NCBI RefSeq assembly: GCF_000308435.1
Contig: NZ_BAFR01000043.1
Location: 1-57,702 of the forward strand
Source: Nocardia araoensis NBRC 100135
GTDB taxonomy: Bacteria; Actinomycetota; Actinomycetes; Mycobacteriales; Mycobacteriaceae
Direction: 5' to 3'
Length of the DNA: 57,702 nucleotides
Positions 35,549 through 45,083 of this stretch are shown one piece after another. The notes under the pieces were generated by a model, which saw nothing but the letters and a program-made list of their open reading frames with translations, ran no database searches and was not told the origin of the DNA. The translations under genes and the position numbers were made by a program. Position 1 is the stretch's first letter. The number at the start of each line of letters is the position of its first letter.

Positions 35549-35671
35549 GCTGTCACTGTAGACAGAACGGTCGGCGCACGGTGTCCGGCATCGGCCCGGT
35601 GAACCGCCGAAAACCCCGATCGGGGCTGCGTGGGTGTTGTTTATCCGGAGTCGAGTCGTACCCTTGACCTT

Positions 35672-36022
35672 ATGGCCTTGTGCAACACAGTCCGGGGTGA
35701 CGTCGTTGTGGACGCCGCGAACGCGACATTGTCGGCGGCACAGGCGACACCCGAAGCGGTGGAGTACACCGAGATCCTGGAGGCGGAGGACCGCCCGTGG
35801 GTGACCGTGGTCTGGGACGATCCGGTCAACCTCATGCACTACGTCACATACATCTTTCAGAAGCTTTTCGGCTACAGCAAAGCGAAGGCGACCGAGCTGA
35901 TGCTGAAGGTCCACAACGAGGGCAAGGCAGTGGTCTCGTCCGGTTCCCGCGACAAGATGGAACACGATGTCCAGCGACTGCACGCCGCGGGACTCTGGGC
36001 CACCATGCAGCGGGACGACTGA
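35672..36022 (+). CDS. clpS: Clp protease adaptor ClpS
   Basis: A 116-residue N-degron adaptor. The core (residues 40-116) has [49 protein letters not shown] and [10 protein letters not shown], matching mycobacterial ClpS. It delivers proteins with bulky N-terminal residues to ClpC1P. The N-terminal 38 residues are a longer acidic extension. TACCCT lies 7 bases before the ATG, suggesting a leaderless transcript. Confidence 0.95.
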   Translation: MALCNTVRGDVVVDAANATLSAAQATPEAVEYTEILEAEDRPWVTVVWDDPVNLMHYVTYIFQKLFGYSKAKATELMLKVHNEGKAVVSSGSRDKMEHDVQRLHAAGLWATMQRDD

Positions 36023-36044
36023 CCGGCCCGACTACCCTGACGCC

Positions 36045-36614
36045 GTGCGTAAGTGGAGCAGGAAGAACTCGCTGAGCGGTCTCAAACTGCGATCCGAAAT
36101 GGACGCACGTGAGGCCAACGTGCTTCGGTCACTGGTCGGTGCGGTCTCCGGGCTGCTCACCGAGCGCGCCGGGTCCGCCCCCGAGGACGACTTGGCCGCC
36201 CTCACCGGACTGCGCTCCGGCAATACCGCCCCGCCGGAGGATCCGCGGCTGCGCAGACTGCTGCCGGACTTCCACCGCAGCGAGCCCGGCTCGCCGGACG
36301 CCGAGCGCGCCGACCTCAACAGCGCGCTGCGCGGTCTGCACGAGCCCGACATCATCGACGCCAAGCTGGCGGCGGGCTCGGTCGTGCTGGACACCGTGCC
36401 CAGCGCGGGCGGCAAGATCGTCCTCACCCCCGAGCAGGCCGACGCGTGGTTGACCGCGCTCACCGACGTGCGGCTGGCGCTGGGCACGGTGCTGAACATC
36501 GACGCCGACACGCCCGACCATCTCGACCCCGACGATCCGCGCGCTCCGCACCTCGACGTGTACCACTGGCTGACCTGGATGCAGGACTCGCTGCTCCAGG
36601 CGCTGGCGCCCTGA
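36045..36614 (+). CDS. DUF2017-like ClpS-neighbour protein
   Basis: A 189-residue helical protein (MRKWSRKNSLSGLKLRSEMDAREANVLRSL...). The N-terminus with E-x-x-V-L-R-S-L and the C-terminal LTDVRLALGTVLNI...YHWLTWMQDSLLQAL match the actinobacterial family seen beside clpS (Rv1332 position). GTG at 36045 has TACCCT 6 bases upstream, although it starts only 22 bases after clpS. Function unknown; genomic coupling suggests a role with regulated proteolysis. Confidence 0.85.
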   Translation: MRKWSRKNSLSGLKLRSEMDAREANVLRSLVGAVSGLLTERAGSAPEDDLAALTGLRSGNTAPPEDPRLRRLLPDFHRSEPGSPDAERADLNSALRGLHEPDIIDAKLAAGSVVLDTVPSAGGKIVLTPEQADAWLTALTDVRLALGTVLNIDADTPDHLDPDDPRAPHLDVYHWLTWMQDSLLQALAP

Positions 36615-36675
36615 CCGGGCGCGCTGCGAAGATCGGCGCGAAACGACCAGCAGTCCCGCGCCGTGAGGAGTCCAG

Positions 36676-37740
36676 ATGGTGAATGCCGAACCGGGTGAGC
36701 ACAACTCGCTCACCGACGTGCCCGGAGTGCTGGTCGGTCATCATCACGTCCTCGATCCGGCCGCCACGCTGGGCTCCGGGGCGGCGACGGGATGCACGGT
36801 GGTGCGCGTGCCCGGCGGCGCGGTGGCGGCGGTCGACGTGCGCGGCGGCGGGCCGGGTACCCGCGAGACCGATCTGCTCGATCCGATGAACACCGTTCGC
36901 CGGATCGACGCGATCCTGCTCACCGGTGGCAGCGCCTTCGGGCTCGCCGCCGCCGACGGGGTGATGCGGTGGCTGGAGGAGAACGGCGCGGGCATCGTGA
37001 TGGACCCGGCGGACCCGAGCCGGGTCGTGCCCATCGTCCCCGGTGCGGTGATCTTCGATCTCCCGGTCGGCGCGTGGCGCATCCGCCCGACCGCCGAGTT
37101 CGGCTATCGGGCCGCCGCGGCGGCGGACGTCGACTTCGCTCGCGGTTCGGTCGGTGCGGGCGTCGGCGCACGCGCCGGTTCGATCAAAGGCGGGGTGGGC
37201 ACGGCGAGCATCGTGCTGGGCGACGGCGCGGCCGCGGGAATCACCGTCGCGGCGCTGGTCGTGGCGAATCCCGTCGGCTCGGTGTTCGATCCCCGCACCG
37301 GGTTGCCGTGGGGGTGCGGCACCGACGGGCCGGATTTCTTCGGTTTGCGGCCCGCGACGGCGGAGCAGTTGGCGGCGGCGAACGCGCTGCCCGTGAAGGG
37401 CGCCGTGCTCAACACCACGATCGGCGTCGTGGCCACGGACGCTCCGCTCGATCCGGCGGGATGCAAGCGGGTCGCGGTCGCCGCGCACGACGGGCTGGCC
37501 CGTGCGATCCGTCCCGCGCACTCGCCGCTGGATGGGGACACGCTCTTCGTGCTCGCCACCGGGACGGCCGAGGAGGACACCGACCTGCCGCTGCCGCCCG
37601 CCTTCCCCGCCGATCTGCTCGTCCTGGATCAGATCTGCACGGCCGCCGCCGTCTGCGTCGAGCGCGCGATCGTCGACGCGATCCGCTCTGCGCACACGGT
37701 GGCGGGCATCCCGGCTTACGAAGACTTGTTCGGGGTTTGA
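36676..37740 (+). CDS. P1-family (DmpA-type) self-cleaving aminopeptidase
   Basis: A 354-residue N-terminal-nucleophile peptidase (S58 family). VGHHHVLDPAA near residue 20, LTGGSAFGLAAADGVMRWLEE and IKGGVGTAS are family marks. The likely autocleavage site is in VLNTTIGVVATDAPL, where the new N-terminal Thr is the nucleophile (DmpA uses Ser). GAGGAG lies upstream of the ATG. Counterpart of Rv1333; sits between clpS and the cysO cluster. Confidence 0.9.
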   Translation: MVNAEPGEHNSLTDVPGVLVGHHHVLDPAATLGSGAATGCTVVRVPGGAVAAVDVRGGGPGTRETDLLDPMNTVRRIDAILLTGGSAFGLAAADGVMRWLEENGAGIVMDPADPSRVVPIVPGAVIFDLPVGAWRIRPTAEFGYRAAAAADVDFARGSVGAGVGARAGSIKGGVGTASIVLGDGAAAGITVAALVVANPVGSVFDPRTGLPWGCGTDGPDFFGLRPATAEQLAAANALPVKGAVLNTTIGVVATDAPLDPAGCKRVAVAAHDGLARAIRPAHSPLDGDTLFVLATGTAEEDTDLPLPPAFPADLLVLDQICTAAAVCVERAIVDAIRSAHTVAGIPAYEDLFGV

Positions 37741-37935
37741 TCTGCCGCGACTTCGTCGCGAACGCGCATGCTCGGTCTGGCTTCGCGCCGGCCCGACCGG
37801 CCCGCCACCACGGGCCCGCCCGCACTGCGCCTCGGTGTCTTACCGGGGACCGGGCGAGGCCGCCGGGGGAATAGCCGAATATCCTGGCTCGTTGTCGACT
37901 GCGATGGGTCGGCGTTGTGGAAAGGTGTGCGACTC

Positions 37936-38355
37936 GTGCTGGTGATCAGGGCCGACCTCGTGGAGGCGATGGTGGCGCACGCGCGCGCCGATCACCCCGA
38001 TGAGGCCTGCGGTGTCATCGCGGGGCCGGAGGGCTCGGATCGTCCGGAGCGCTTCATCGCCATGGTCAACGCCGAGCGTTCGCCCACGTTCTACCGCTTC
38101 GACTCCGGCGAGCAGTTGAAGGTGTGGCGCGCGATGGACGATGCCGACGAGGAGCCGGTCGTCATCTACCACTCGCACACCGCCACCGAGGCCTATCCGA
38201 GCCGGACCGACGTGTCGTACGCCTCCGAGCCGTTCGCGCACTACGTGCTGATCTCCACCCGTGACCCCGAGCAGCACGAGCTGCGCAGCTACCGGATCGT
38301 CGACGGCGAGGTCACCGAGGAGCCGGTGCGGATCGTCGACGCGTACGAGAACTAG
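37936..38355 (+). CDS. mec: Mec, JAMM-type Zn peptidase for CysO-cysteine
   Basis: A 139-residue JAB1/MPN/Mov34 metallopeptidase. It cleaves cysteine from the C-terminus of the CysO-cysteine adduct, releasing free cysteine. The JAMM motif is HSHTATEAYPSRTD, with the upstream catalytic Glu in PDEACG. I chose GTG at 37936, matching the start of the mycobacterial core VLVIRADLV; a GTG at 37927 is possible. First gene of mec-cysO-cysM. Confidence 0.94.
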   Translation: MLVIRADLVEAMVAHARADHPDEACGVIAGPEGSDRPERFIAMVNAERSPTFYRFDSGEQLKVWRAMDDADEEPVVIYHSHTATEAYPSRTDVSYASEPFAHYVLISTRDPEQHELRSYRIVDGEVTEEPVRIVDAYEN

Positions 38356-38388
38356 ACCGATGACTGTTCGCGAAACCGAGGAGTACCC

Positions 38389-39632
<1,244 letters not shown>

Positions 39633-39698
39633 TCCCCCGGCCGCGCCGGTACCCTCGGTGAGGCGGGGCCACGCCCCCGCCACGGCGAGGAGGTGGCC

Positions 39699-40424
39699 AT
39701 GACCGGCGCGGGACTCGGGCCGTCGTTCGACCCGGATCGGATCGCGGCGCTTCGTGCCCGACTGGGCAAGCCCGTCGGGGCGCCTGGACCGTCCACGCCG
39801 CCCGCCGCCGGAGGTTTCGCCGCGATCAAGCAACTGTGGCTGCGGGCCGGAGTGCTGATCGTCGGATTCGTGGGTGTTCTGTACGGCGTCGAAGGGGTCG
39901 ACCACGCGGTCGGCGGACAACTCGACCACGCGGGCATCGAGCCGCGCCGCGCCGACGGGCTGACCGGCATCCTGTTCGCCCCGTTGCTGCACGGCGGCTG
40001 GGGGCACTTGATCGGCAACACGCTCCCGGTGCTGGTACTCGGTTTCCTGGTGTTGCTGGCGGGCATCGGACGCGGGCTGGCCGCGACCGCGATCATCTGG
40101 TTGGGGGCCGGGCTCGGCGTCTGGCTCACCGGAGCGACGGGAAGCACGCATATCGGCGCGTCGTCGCTGGTCTTCGGCTGGTTGACCTTTCTCATCTCGC
40201 GTGGGTGGTTCGCTCGCAATCCAGGGCAGATCGTGCTCGGCCTCGTGGTGCTGGCCCTCTACGGGTCGCTGCTGTGGGGCGTTCTTCCCGGACAGCCCGG
40301 AATCTCTTGGCAGGGGCATCTATTCGGCGCGTTGAGTGGATTGCTGGCCAGCTGGGTACTCTCTGGAGATGCACGACGAAACCGCCGCGGGAACCGAGCC
40401 GGAATCGGCGCGTCGCCGCGGTGA
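39699..40424 (+). CDS. Rhomboid-family intramembrane serine protease
   Basis: A 241-residue protein with six or seven membrane helices. The catalytic serine is in HIGASSLVFGW (GASS), the paired histidine in WQGHLFGALSG, and HGGWGHLIGN holds the oxyanion-stabilising His and Asn. This is the complete set of an active rhomboid, unlike the rhomboid-like protein at 151-882. AGGAGGTG precedes the ATG. Counterpart of Rv1337. Confidence 0.92.
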   Translation: MTGAGLGPSFDPDRIAALRARLGKPVGAPGPSTPPAAGGFAAIKQLWLRAGVLIVGFVGVLYGVEGVDHAVGGQLDHAGIEPRRADGLTGILFAPLLHGGWGHLIGNTLPVLVLGFLVLLAGIGRGLAATAIIWLGAGLGVWLTGATGSTHIGASSLVFGWLTFLISRGWFARNPGQIVLGLVVLALYGSLLWGVLPGQPGISWQGHLFGALSGLLASWVLSGDARRNRRGNRAGIGASPR

Positions 40425-40493
40425 GCGGGCGGCCCGCCGGAAATGTGGGGGGATCCTTTCTTGAGTGAGAATTCCGCGTGGCAGCATGGGGGA

Positions 40494-41258
40494 ATGCGCC
40501 TTACCGTCCTCGGGTGCTCGGGCAGTGTGTCCGGCCCGGACTCCCCCGCGTCGGGTTACCTGCTGACCGGCCCGGACATGCGGCCGACGGTCATCGATTT
40601 CGGTCCGGGAGTGCTCGGCGCGTTGCAGCGCCACGCAGATCCCGGTGAGGTCGACATCTTCCTGACCCACCTGCACGCCGACCACTGCCTGGACCTGCCC
40701 GGTTTGCTGGTGTGGCGCCGCTATCACCCGACGCCCCCGGAGGGGAAGGCGATCGTGCGCGGCCCGTCGGACACCTCGCTGCGCATCGGCAACGCCTCCG
40801 CCGAGGTCGGCGGCGAATGCGACGACTGGTCCGATGTGATCGACATGCGGCGCTGGGTCGAAGGCGAGCCCGTCTCCTTCGGGCCGGGTCACACCGTCAC
40901 CGCGCGCCGGATGTTCCACCCGCCGGAGTCCTACGGTCTGCGCATCGTCACCGCCGCGGGCCGTACTTTCGTCTACACCGGCGACACCGCACTGTGCCCC
41001 CAGGTCCACGAACTCGCGCAGGGCGCCGACATCCTCATGGCGGAGGCCTCCTGGACCCACGACCCGGCGAATCGCCCTCCCGGCATTCACCTTTCGGGCA
41101 CCGAGGCGGGCCAGATCGCCGCCGAGGCAGGCGTGAAGGAACTCCTGCTCACCCACATCCCCCCGTGGACCTCCCGCGAAGACGTGATCGCCGAGGCGAA
41201 GGAACAATTCGCCGGCCCCGTGCACGCGGTGGCCCCGGGCGAAACCTTCGATATCTGA
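40494..41258 (+). CDS. MBL-fold phosphodiesterase (Rv1339-like, atypical cyclic nucleotide PDE)
   Basis: A 254-residue metallo-beta-lactamase-fold enzyme. The dinuclear site is H59-H61-D63-H64 in THLHADHCLDLPG, with further ligands in VYTGDT and LLTHIPPW. The homolog Rv1339 hydrolyses cAMP. ATG at 40494 with GGGGGA upstream; an in-frame start at 40443 gives a non-family leader. In mycobacteria murI lies directly upstream; here only about 70 bases separate it from the rhomboid gene. Confidence 0.9.
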   Translation: MRLTVLGCSGSVSGPDSPASGYLLTGPDMRPTVIDFGPGVLGALQRHADPGEVDIFLTHLHADHCLDLPGLLVWRRYHPTPPEGKAIVRGPSDTSLRIGNASAEVGGECDDWSDVIDMRRWVEGEPVSFGPGHTVTARRMFHPPESYGLRIVTAAGRTFVYTGDTALCPQVHELAQGADILMAEASWTHDPANRPPGIHLSGTEAGQIAAEAGVKELLLTHIPPWTSREDVIAEAKEQFAGPVHAVAPGETFDI

Positions 41259-41649
41259 CCGAATCCGAGCACGGCAGTCGGCATGAACTCGAGCGGGCTC
41301 CCAATACCGGACATCGACTCACGGTGCCGCAGCACGCCGTCGACCGAATGACACACCGATCGGCGAATCCGCATGCCGCGTCGGCCACGATTCGGGCTGA
41401 CACGAACCGGGCGCCGACACTCGGCCCGACCACGATCGGCCCGGCCGTTCCACCGATACGCCCGGGGCGGGCAGACTCTGATAGCAACTGTCCCGTTGCG
41501 ACGCGCCCAGCGCACCTCCACTACGTCTTTCGAGCGAAGCGAGACCAAGCCTGTTCCGTTCGCGGCCCGTCGCGCGAACGCGAGCCACAAAGGGGCCGCG
41601 AACACGCCGCGCCGAAGGCGCGGCCAAACAAACCCAGTAGGCTGTGGCC
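41259..41649. other. 391-bp intergenic region upstream of rphA
   Basis: No plausible gene: possible frames are arginine-rich and have no starts with ribosome sites. The right part contains the dispersed repeat at 41593-41627 and GAGCGAAGCGAGACC-type short repeats. TAGGCT at 41638-41643 is the likely -10 box of rphA. Confidence 0.6.
41593..41627. repeat. Dispersed repeat, copy 2
   Basis: Matches 5026-5060 over 35 bases with about three mismatches: GGGCCGCGAACAC, then GCGCCGAAGGCGC and CCAA. The inner GCGCC-GAA-GGCGC can form a hairpin. It lies 23 bases before the start of rphA. Confidence 0.5.
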
Positions 41650-42420
41650 GTGTCGAGACGAGCCGATGGCAGGGCGGACGATGAGCTCCGCGAGGTCCGG
41701 ATCACCCGTGGTTTCACCACGCATCCAGCTGGTTCGGTGCTGGTGGAGTTCGGGCAGACGCGGGTGATGTGCACCGCGAGCGTCACCGAGGGGGTGCCGC
41801 CGTGGCGGCGTGACTCCGGATTGGGCTGGCTCACCGCCGAGTACGCGATGTTGCCCGCCGCGACGCACACGCGCAGCGGGCGGGAATCGGTGAAGGGCCG
41901 GATCGGCGGACGGACCCAGGAGATCAGCCGCCTGGTCGGCCGCTCGCTGCGCGCCTGCATCGATCTCGCCGCGATCGGGGAGAACACCATCGCCATCGAC
42001 TGCGATGTGCTCCAGGCCGACGGCGGCACCAGGACGGCCGCGATCACCGGCGCCTACGTCGCGCTGGCGGATGCCGTGACCTATCTCGGCGCGGCGGGTG
42101 CGCTGGCCGACCCGCAGCCGATCTCCTGTGCGATCGCCGCGGTGAGCGTCGGCGTGGTCGACGGCCGGGTGCGCGTGGATCTGCCCTACGAGGAGGACTC
42201 GCGCGCCGAGGTGGACATGAACGTGGTCGCCACCGATACCGGAACGCTGGTGGAGATCCAGGGCACCGGCGAGGGCGCCACCTTCCCGCGCTCCACGCTG
42301 GACAAGCTGCTCGATGCCGCGCTCGCGAGCTGCGAGCAGTTGTTCGTCGTCCAGAAAGAGGCGCTGGCGCTGCCGTATCCCGGCGTGCTTCCCGAGCCCG
42401 CCGAGTCGAAGAAGAAGTGA
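41650..42420 (+). CDS. rph: Ribonuclease PH
   Basis: A 256-residue phosphorolytic 3'-to-5' exoribonuclease trimming tRNA precursors. Signatures: [52 protein letters not shown] split here by residues only, [14 protein letters not shown] and [17 protein letters not shown] at 41650 follows TAGGCT by 6 bases. It overlaps rdgB by one base. Confidence 0.96.
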   Translation: MSRRADGRADDELREVRITRGFTTHPAGSVLVEFGQTRVMCTASVTEGVPPWRRDSGLGWLTAEYAMLPAATHTRSGRESVKGRIGGRTQEISRLVGRSLRACIDLAAIGENTIAIDCDVLQADGGTRTAAITGAYVALADAVTYLGAAGALADPQPISCAIAAVSVGVVDGRVRVDLPYEEDSRAEVDMNVVATDTGTLVEIQGTGEGATFPRSTLDKLLDAALASCEQLFVVQKEALALPYPGVLPEPAESKKK

Positions 42421-43031
42421 TGAGCCGTCGTCTGCTGGTAGCCAGCCGCAACGCCAAGAAACTGAACGAATTGCGCCGCATCCTCGACGAGGCGGGCATC
42501 GCCGGGATCGAGATCGTCGGATTGAACGACGTCCCCCCGTACGACGAGGCGCCCGAGACCGGCGCGACGTTCGAGGAGAACGCGCTGGCCAAGGCCCGCG
42601 ACGGCGCCGCGGCCACCGGATTGGCCTGTGTGGCCGACGATTCCGGTCTCGAGGTGGACGCGTTGAACGGCATGCCCGGCGTGCTGTCGGCGCGCTGGTC
42701 GGGCAGGCACGGCGACGACGCCGCAAACAACGCGCTACTGCTTGCGCAGTTGTCCGACGTGCCGGACGAGCGCCGCGGCGGGCGGTTCGTGTCCACCTGC
42801 GCGCTGGTGGTGCCCGGTGGCGCGGAGACCGTGGTGCGCGGTGAATGGCCCGGCTCGATCGGGCGGAAGCCAGTGGGCGACGGCGGTTTCGGCTACGACC
42901 CGCTGTTCGTCCCGGAAGGCGGCGATATCACCGCGGCGCAGTTGACGCCCGCCCAGAAGGACGCGGTGTCGCATCGCGGCCGGGCGTTGGCCCAGTTGAC
43001 GCCCGCGCTGGCGGCGCTCGCCGAAGGCTGA
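42420..43031 (+). CDS. rdgB: dITP/XTP pyrophosphatase RdgB (HAM1)
   Basis: A 203-residue nucleotide-pool sanitiser that hydrolyses inosine and xanthosine triphosphates. Signatures: LLVASRNAKKLNELRRIL, TFEENALAKA, VADDSGLEVDALNGMPGVLSARWSG in the family order, GFGYDPLFVPEG and VSHRGRAL. ATG at 42420 shares one base with the rphA stop codon; GTG at 42417 is in frame too. Counterpart of Rv1341. Confidence 0.95.
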   Translation: MSRRLLVASRNAKKLNELRRILDEAGIAGIEIVGLNDVPPYDEAPETGATFEENALAKARDGAAATGLACVADDSGLEVDALNGMPGVLSARWSGRHGDDAANNALLLAQLSDVPDERRGGRFVSTCALVVPGGAETVVRGEWPGSIGRKPVGDGGFGYDPLFVPEGGDITAAQLTPAQKDAVSHRGRALAQLTPALAALAEG

Positions 43032-43042
43032 CGCGGGCGGCC

Positions 43043-43408
43043 TCAGACGCCGAAGGTCTGCTTGACCTGCTTGGCGTTGACGTGCTCGACGAAGAACGAC
43101 AGCAACGGGATGGTGCCCGCGAGCAGGGTGCCGACGGTGCGCAGCACCGGCCAGCGGACCTTGACCGCGAGGTCGGCGGTGACCAGCAGGTAGACGAAGT
43201 ACACCCAGCCGTGCACGACCGCGATCCAACTCGGGGTGGCCACGTCGAAACCGTACTTGGCGATCATCTCACCGGTGAGCAGCAGCAGCCAGAGACCGGT
43301 GATCCAGGCCAGCGCTCGATAGCGCAGCAGTGCCGGACCGATCTTGGCGGCGTTCCCGGCGGGGGCCGGGGCGGCGGTGGTCTCGGTGGAATTCTCGCTG
43401 GTGGTCAA
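43043..43408 (-). CDS. DUF3817 membrane protein (Rv1342c-like)
   Basis: A 121-residue protein with three membrane segments after an Ala/Pro/Thr-rich N-terminus: ALLRYRALAWITGLWLLLLTGEM, VVHGWVYFVYLLVTADLAVK and LLAGTIPLLSFFVEH. Motif HGWVYFVY matches the family's HGxxF segment in the paralog at 5112-5480. The start is TTG at 43408, overlapping the previous stop (TTGA) with AGAGGAG 6 bases upstream. Confidence 0.88.
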   Translation of the reverse strand: MTTSENSTETTAAPAPAGNAAKIGPALLRYRALAWITGLWLLLLTGEMIAKYGFDVATPSWIAVVHGWVYFVYLLVTADLAVKVRWPVLRTVGTLLAGTIPLLSFFVEHVNAKQVKQTFGV

Positions 43409-43878
43409 CCGGCGCTCCTCTCGCGGGTGTGCAGGCCTGCCGCGCGGACCTGTTCTTCGATGTCGTCGGCGTGCAGCGCGGCGAGGTAGCGGTTGTACTC
43501 GGCGAGCACGGGGTCCTCATCCCGGACGGCCTTGGGGCGCTCGGGCAGCAGCCCCGCCGGGAGTTCCGTTGGCGTGAGCGGCTTGGTGGCACGCCTGGCT
43601 GGGGCGGAATCGCGCCGCGGGGCCGCGGCGGGATCGTTCTTTTCCTCGGGTTCGGCTGCCTCGCGTTCGAGCCGGACGAACCGGAAGTAGGCGAAGACGG
43701 CGAATCCCGCGAACAGGGGCCATTGCAGTGCGTAGCCGAGGTTCTGTGCGGTGCCGGTCGCGGACTCGTATCGCTCCCATTGCCACCAGGCCAGCCCCAG
43801 GCACCCCAGCGCGGCGACGATCACCAGCGCGATGAGGGCCGGGCGGTTGTGTGCCGAGCGGCGGGGTGAGGCGGACAC
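43405..43878 (-). CDS. LprD-position two-span membrane protein
   Basis: A 157-residue protein with two hydrophobic helices (PALIALVIVAALGCLGLAWW and ALQWPLFAGFAVFAYFRFV) followed by a 90-residue charged cytosolic tail (EEKNDPAAAPRRDS..., EYNRYLAALHADD). GTG at 43878 has TACCGT 7 bases upstream. By position beside the Rv1342c homolog it corresponds to LprD (Rv1343c), although I see no convincing lipobox. Function unknown. Confidence 0.75.
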   Translation of the reverse strand: MSASPRRSAHNRPALIALVIVAALGCLGLAWWQWERYESATGTAQNLGYALQWPLFAGFAVFAYFRFVRLEREAAEPEEKNDPAAAPRRDSAPARRATKPLTPTELPAGLLPERPKAVRDEDPVLAEYNRYLAALHADDIEEQVRAAGLHTRERSAG

Positions 43879-44090
43879 GGCTTCTACGGTACCCGTTCTA
43901 CTACGCGAGCCGTAGAACGAGGTACGCCGTCCGGCGCCTGCTGTGACCACGGTCATCGCGGCGGGGACCGGCGCGGATCGAACCAGCTCCGCGGCGGCCT
44001 CGATTGCCGAGACGATCGGGCGCGCCGTCCGGACGGACGCCCGATACGCCGTGTCCTCGAGACGGCCGAGCCTTGCCGGCGTCGCCCGGC

Positions 44091-44966
44091 TCAGAACGAG
44101 TAGGTGACGCCGGTCTTGCGCTCCGACTCGATCCACAGCCGCTGCCACAGCTCCCTGTTCTTCGACAGGCGGGTGGACGAGGAGGGTTTCACCGGACCCT
44201 GGGTGCCGAAGAGCCGGGTCGGGCCCCAGTAGGTCTCGGGGTCGGCGTCCGGCATGGTCGCGGCGAACAACGTCGAGTGCGCGGCCTTGGCGGGCGAGTG
44301 CCCGATCAAGCGGATGAACGGCTTCGAGATGTGATCGAGCGGCGTCTCGGTGTGTGCGAAGAGGTCGGTGGCCGAGACACCGGGATGCACGGCGTAGGAG
44401 CGCTTGGCCGAGCCGGACTCGCGCAGCCTGCGCTGCAGTTCGCGGGCGAACATCAGATTGCACAGCTTGGCCTGCGCATAGGCGAGGTTGCGCTGGTACC
44501 GGCGATTCTCATAGTCGAGGTCGTCGATCCACAGCTTCGGTGTCTGCTTGTGCGCGATGCTGGAGAGGGTGACCACCCGATCGGTGATCCGGTCCAGCAG
44601 CAGGCCGGTGAGCGCGAAGTGTCCGAGGTGATTGACGCCCCACTGGGTCTCGAAACCGTCCTTGGTGCGCGAGAACGGCAGGTTCATCAGGCCCGCGTTG
44701 TTGATCAGGACGTCGAATCGGCCGGTCTCCCCGGCGAACTTGCGCACCGAAGCCAGATCGGCCAGGTCCAGTTCGGCCACTCGGACGTCGCCGTCGATGC
44801 CGCCGGCGACCTCTTTCGCCTTGACCGCGTTGCGGCAGGCCATGATCACGGTCGCGCCCTTGGACGCCAGGACTTCGGTCGTGACGGCGCCGAGCCCGCC
44901 GTTCGCGCCGGTGATGACAAAGGTGCGTCCCGTCTGATCCGGGATCTCAGTTGGTTTCCACGCCAT
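44091..44966 (-). CDS. Short-chain dehydrogenase/reductase
   Basis: A 291-residue SDR. The NAD(P) site is TGANGGLG near residue 20; NNAGLM follows; the catalytic set is N in WGVNHLGHF, S in LSSIAHK and YxxxK in YAQAK. Large substrate-loop and C-terminal extension (YWGPTRLFGTQGP) place it with retinol-dehydrogenase/WWOX-like SDRs acting on lipophilic alcohols. A perfect dyad lies just upstream of its ATG. Confidence 0.9.
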   Translation of the reverse strand: MAWKPTEIPDQTGRTFVITGANGGLGAVTTEVLASKGATVIMACRNAVKAKEVAGGIDGDVRVAELDLADLASVRKFAGETGRFDVLINNAGLMNLPFSRTKDGFETQWGVNHLGHFALTGLLLDRITDRVVTLSSIAHKQTPKLWIDDLDYENRRYQRNLAYAQAKLCNLMFARELQRRLRESGSAKRSYAVHPGVSATDLFAHTETPLDHISKPFIRLIGHSPAKAAHSTLFAATMPDADPETYWGPTRLFGTQGPVKPSSSTRLSKNRELWQRLWIESERKTGVTYSF

Positions 44967-44974
44967 GGGTCAAC

Positions 44975-44990
44975 CTTACTTTGGAGTAAG
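44975..44990. promoter_or_regulatory. Operator-like dyad upstream of SDR gene
   Basis: CTTACT-TTGG-AGTAAG is a perfect 6-bp inverted repeat centred about 17 bases upstream of the SDR start codon. Its form suits a TetR- or MarR-type repressor. The regulator is unknown. Confidence 0.5.
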
Positions 44991-45033
44991 TTGCAGGGGT
45001 AGATGTCGACATCGATCGTCTCAGACGCGCGTG

Positions 45034-45064
45034 CCCGTGTCGCGGAACGCGACCGCGACACGGG
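45034..45064. terminator. Hairpin downstream of lipase gene
   Basis: An 11-bp perfect stem CCCGTGTCGCG / CGCGACACGGG with a GAACGCGAC loop lies 20 bases past the lipase stop codon (minus strand). No U-tract. Confidence 0.6.
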
Positions 45065-45083
45065 TACCCTTTGCCGGGCTGTT

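Noticed and set aside
40369..40470. Short frame between rhomboid and MBL genes as a murI remnant
   Set aside because: It reads MHDETAAGTEPES, ends after about 30 codons, and has none of the glutamate racemase DSGVGGL-type motifs.
41319..41640. Several arginine-rich frames upstream of rphA
   Set aside because: No ribosome sites, no domains; the region also holds a dispersed repeat.
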